Shown here piece by piece: positions 63,688 through 64,000 of a stretch of 64,000 nucleotides of DNA (within the stretch, counting starts at the first letter, position 1; every line of letters begins with the position of its first letter). The notes under the pieces were generated by a model, which did not search any database, was not told the origin of the DNA, and was given only the letters and a program-made list of their open reading frames with translations. Source of the DNA: Castanea sativa (Eukaryota; Streptophyta; Magnoliopsida; Fagales; Fagaceae); contig NC_134014.1 of NCBI RefSeq assembly GCF_040712315.1, positions 35,515,634 to 35,579,633 on the forward strand, given 5' to 3'. Position numbers and translations under genes: made by a program.

Positions 63688-64000
63688 CTAGCCCGTCCAT
63701 AAGAGGCGTCCTGAGAAAAAATTACACCCCACATGAGAATGTCGTCCATAGCAGGAAGACCGTACATGGGAATGAGGGTTGTCCATCCTGGAGGGTCATG
63801 GAAGACCCCTTGACGTAGTAAATGCCCAAGTATGGGTTAAGAGTTGGCGATCAAACCACATGCTATTGTTCAAGGGCATGAGTGAGATCCAGGCTCATTG
63901 TTGCAACTCATTGTTAAATATTTAACTTCCAACAAAAGTTATATAAAAAGGTATAACTCTTATAACGGTTATGGAAGTTATCTCTGAACCCTCTGACCTC
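63688..64000 (+). repeat. Right-edge partial satellite monomer
   Basis: The last 313 bp is a monomer of the type at 61292 (CTAGCCCGTCC, GTCCTGAGAAAAAATT, GACCGTACATGG). It includes intact 8-bp and 14-bp palindromes and ends at offset 313, so the array runs on past the window. Confidence 0.95.

Larger units (their letters stand above)
1..64000 (+). repeat. Satellite DNA array, 479-bp monomer, about 133.6 copies, uninterrupted
   Basis: The motif CTAGCTC(G/A)TCCATA and its close variants recur every 469-481 bp from 461 to 63688, giving 132 periods with a mean of 479.0 bp. Every copy has the same orientation. No interval is long enough to hold an insertion, so no transposable element or unique sequence interrupts the array. 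The two edges cut monomers at offset 19 (left) and offset 313 (right), so the array continues beyond both ends. By eye, copies differ from one another by several per cent, and copies of the same higher-order type by much less. The monomer shows no obvious internal sub-repeat. Such arrays form heterochromatin at centromeres, pericentromeres or subtelomeres. Which of these applies, and in which species, is not visible here. Confidence 0.98.

Noticed and set aside
1..64000. CRISPR array
   Set aside because: Repeats are 479 bp with no unique spacers. The whole period is repeated, unlike the short repeats and unique spacers of CRISPR.
1..64000. rDNA spacer, tRNA or other RNA gene cluster
   Set aside because: No rRNA-like segment, tRNA A/B boxes in a foldable context, or polymerase III terminator pattern was seen in the monomer.
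1..64000. Array of solo LTRs or another transposable element
   Set aside because: I saw no consistent TG...CA ends, target-site duplications, primer binding site such as TGGTATCAGAGC, or polyprotein motif. A distant origin from an element cannot be excluded.
1..64000. CENP-B box
   Set aside because: I looked for TTCG followed by A and CGGG at the required spacing. TTCGAACAAGAG near 18890 and TTTTCGGGCGC near 2727 fail the pattern, and neither is general to the array.
1..64000. Telomeric or microsatellite tracts
   Set aside because: No runs of TTTAGGG, TTAGGG or simple repeats longer than short A/T runs occur.
1..64000. Assignment to a known satellite family or species
   Set aside because: Satellites near 480 bp exist in several groups, rye among them as I recall, but monomer length alone is not evidence and no database search was possible.

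Overview
The whole 64-kb window is one uninterrupted head-to-tail satellite DNA array. I recognise no gene, RNA gene, transposon, CRISPR array, telomeric tract or unique sequence in it. The monomer is about 479 bp and roughly 42% G+C by a hand-made consensus. All copies face the same way: 132 complete monomers plus a partial one at each edge. I phase each monomer at the motif CTAGCTC(G/A)TCCATA. From position 461 to 63688 there are 132 periods in 63,227 bp, a mean of 479.0 bp. Such an array points to constitutive heterochromatin (centromeric, pericentromeric or subtelomeric) of a eukaryotic nuclear genome. Many variable sites are CpG changed to TpG or CpA, which suggests heavy cytosine methylation. 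This fits a plant best, but the family cannot be named from sequence alone.

Inside a monomer (offsets from CTAGCTC), offsets 1-120 are G+C-rich and carry five GTCCAT/GTCCAG motifs and an 8-bp inverted repeat. Offsets 213-285 are AT-rich and carry an 8-bp palindrome, a 14-bp palindrome, a 10-bp stem with an 8-nt loop and an 11-bp dyad. Offsets 363-370 hold a nearly invariant TATATAAA. Two linked 1-bp indels in the last fifth of the monomer explain most copies of 478 or 480 bp.

At higher order the array is a patchwork of local amplifications. From 0 to about 30 kb there are trimer duplications (3.3-6.2 kb and 11.5-14.4 kb), three copies of a roughly six-monomer block (5.7-8.6, 13.4-15.8 and 16.3-19.6 kb) and a seven-monomer tandem duplication (about 18.0-24.4 kb). 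From 30.6 to 59.9 kb a regular six-monomer higher-order repeat (2,875 bp; types m1-m6) appears. It is interrupted at 34.1-42.3 kb by older-looking mosaic units. From 52.66 kb its m1 and m2 monomers are replaced by one m1/m2 hybrid, turning the six-mer into a five-mer. The last 4 kb belongs to another local five-monomer pattern.

No genes act together here. The biology is concerted evolution by unequal exchange, probable DNA methylation and possible non-B DNA. I found no undescribed multigene system. The points most worth checking are the hybrid monomer, the compensating indels, the dyad cluster, and clusters of CAG/CTG changes that may be assembly errors.
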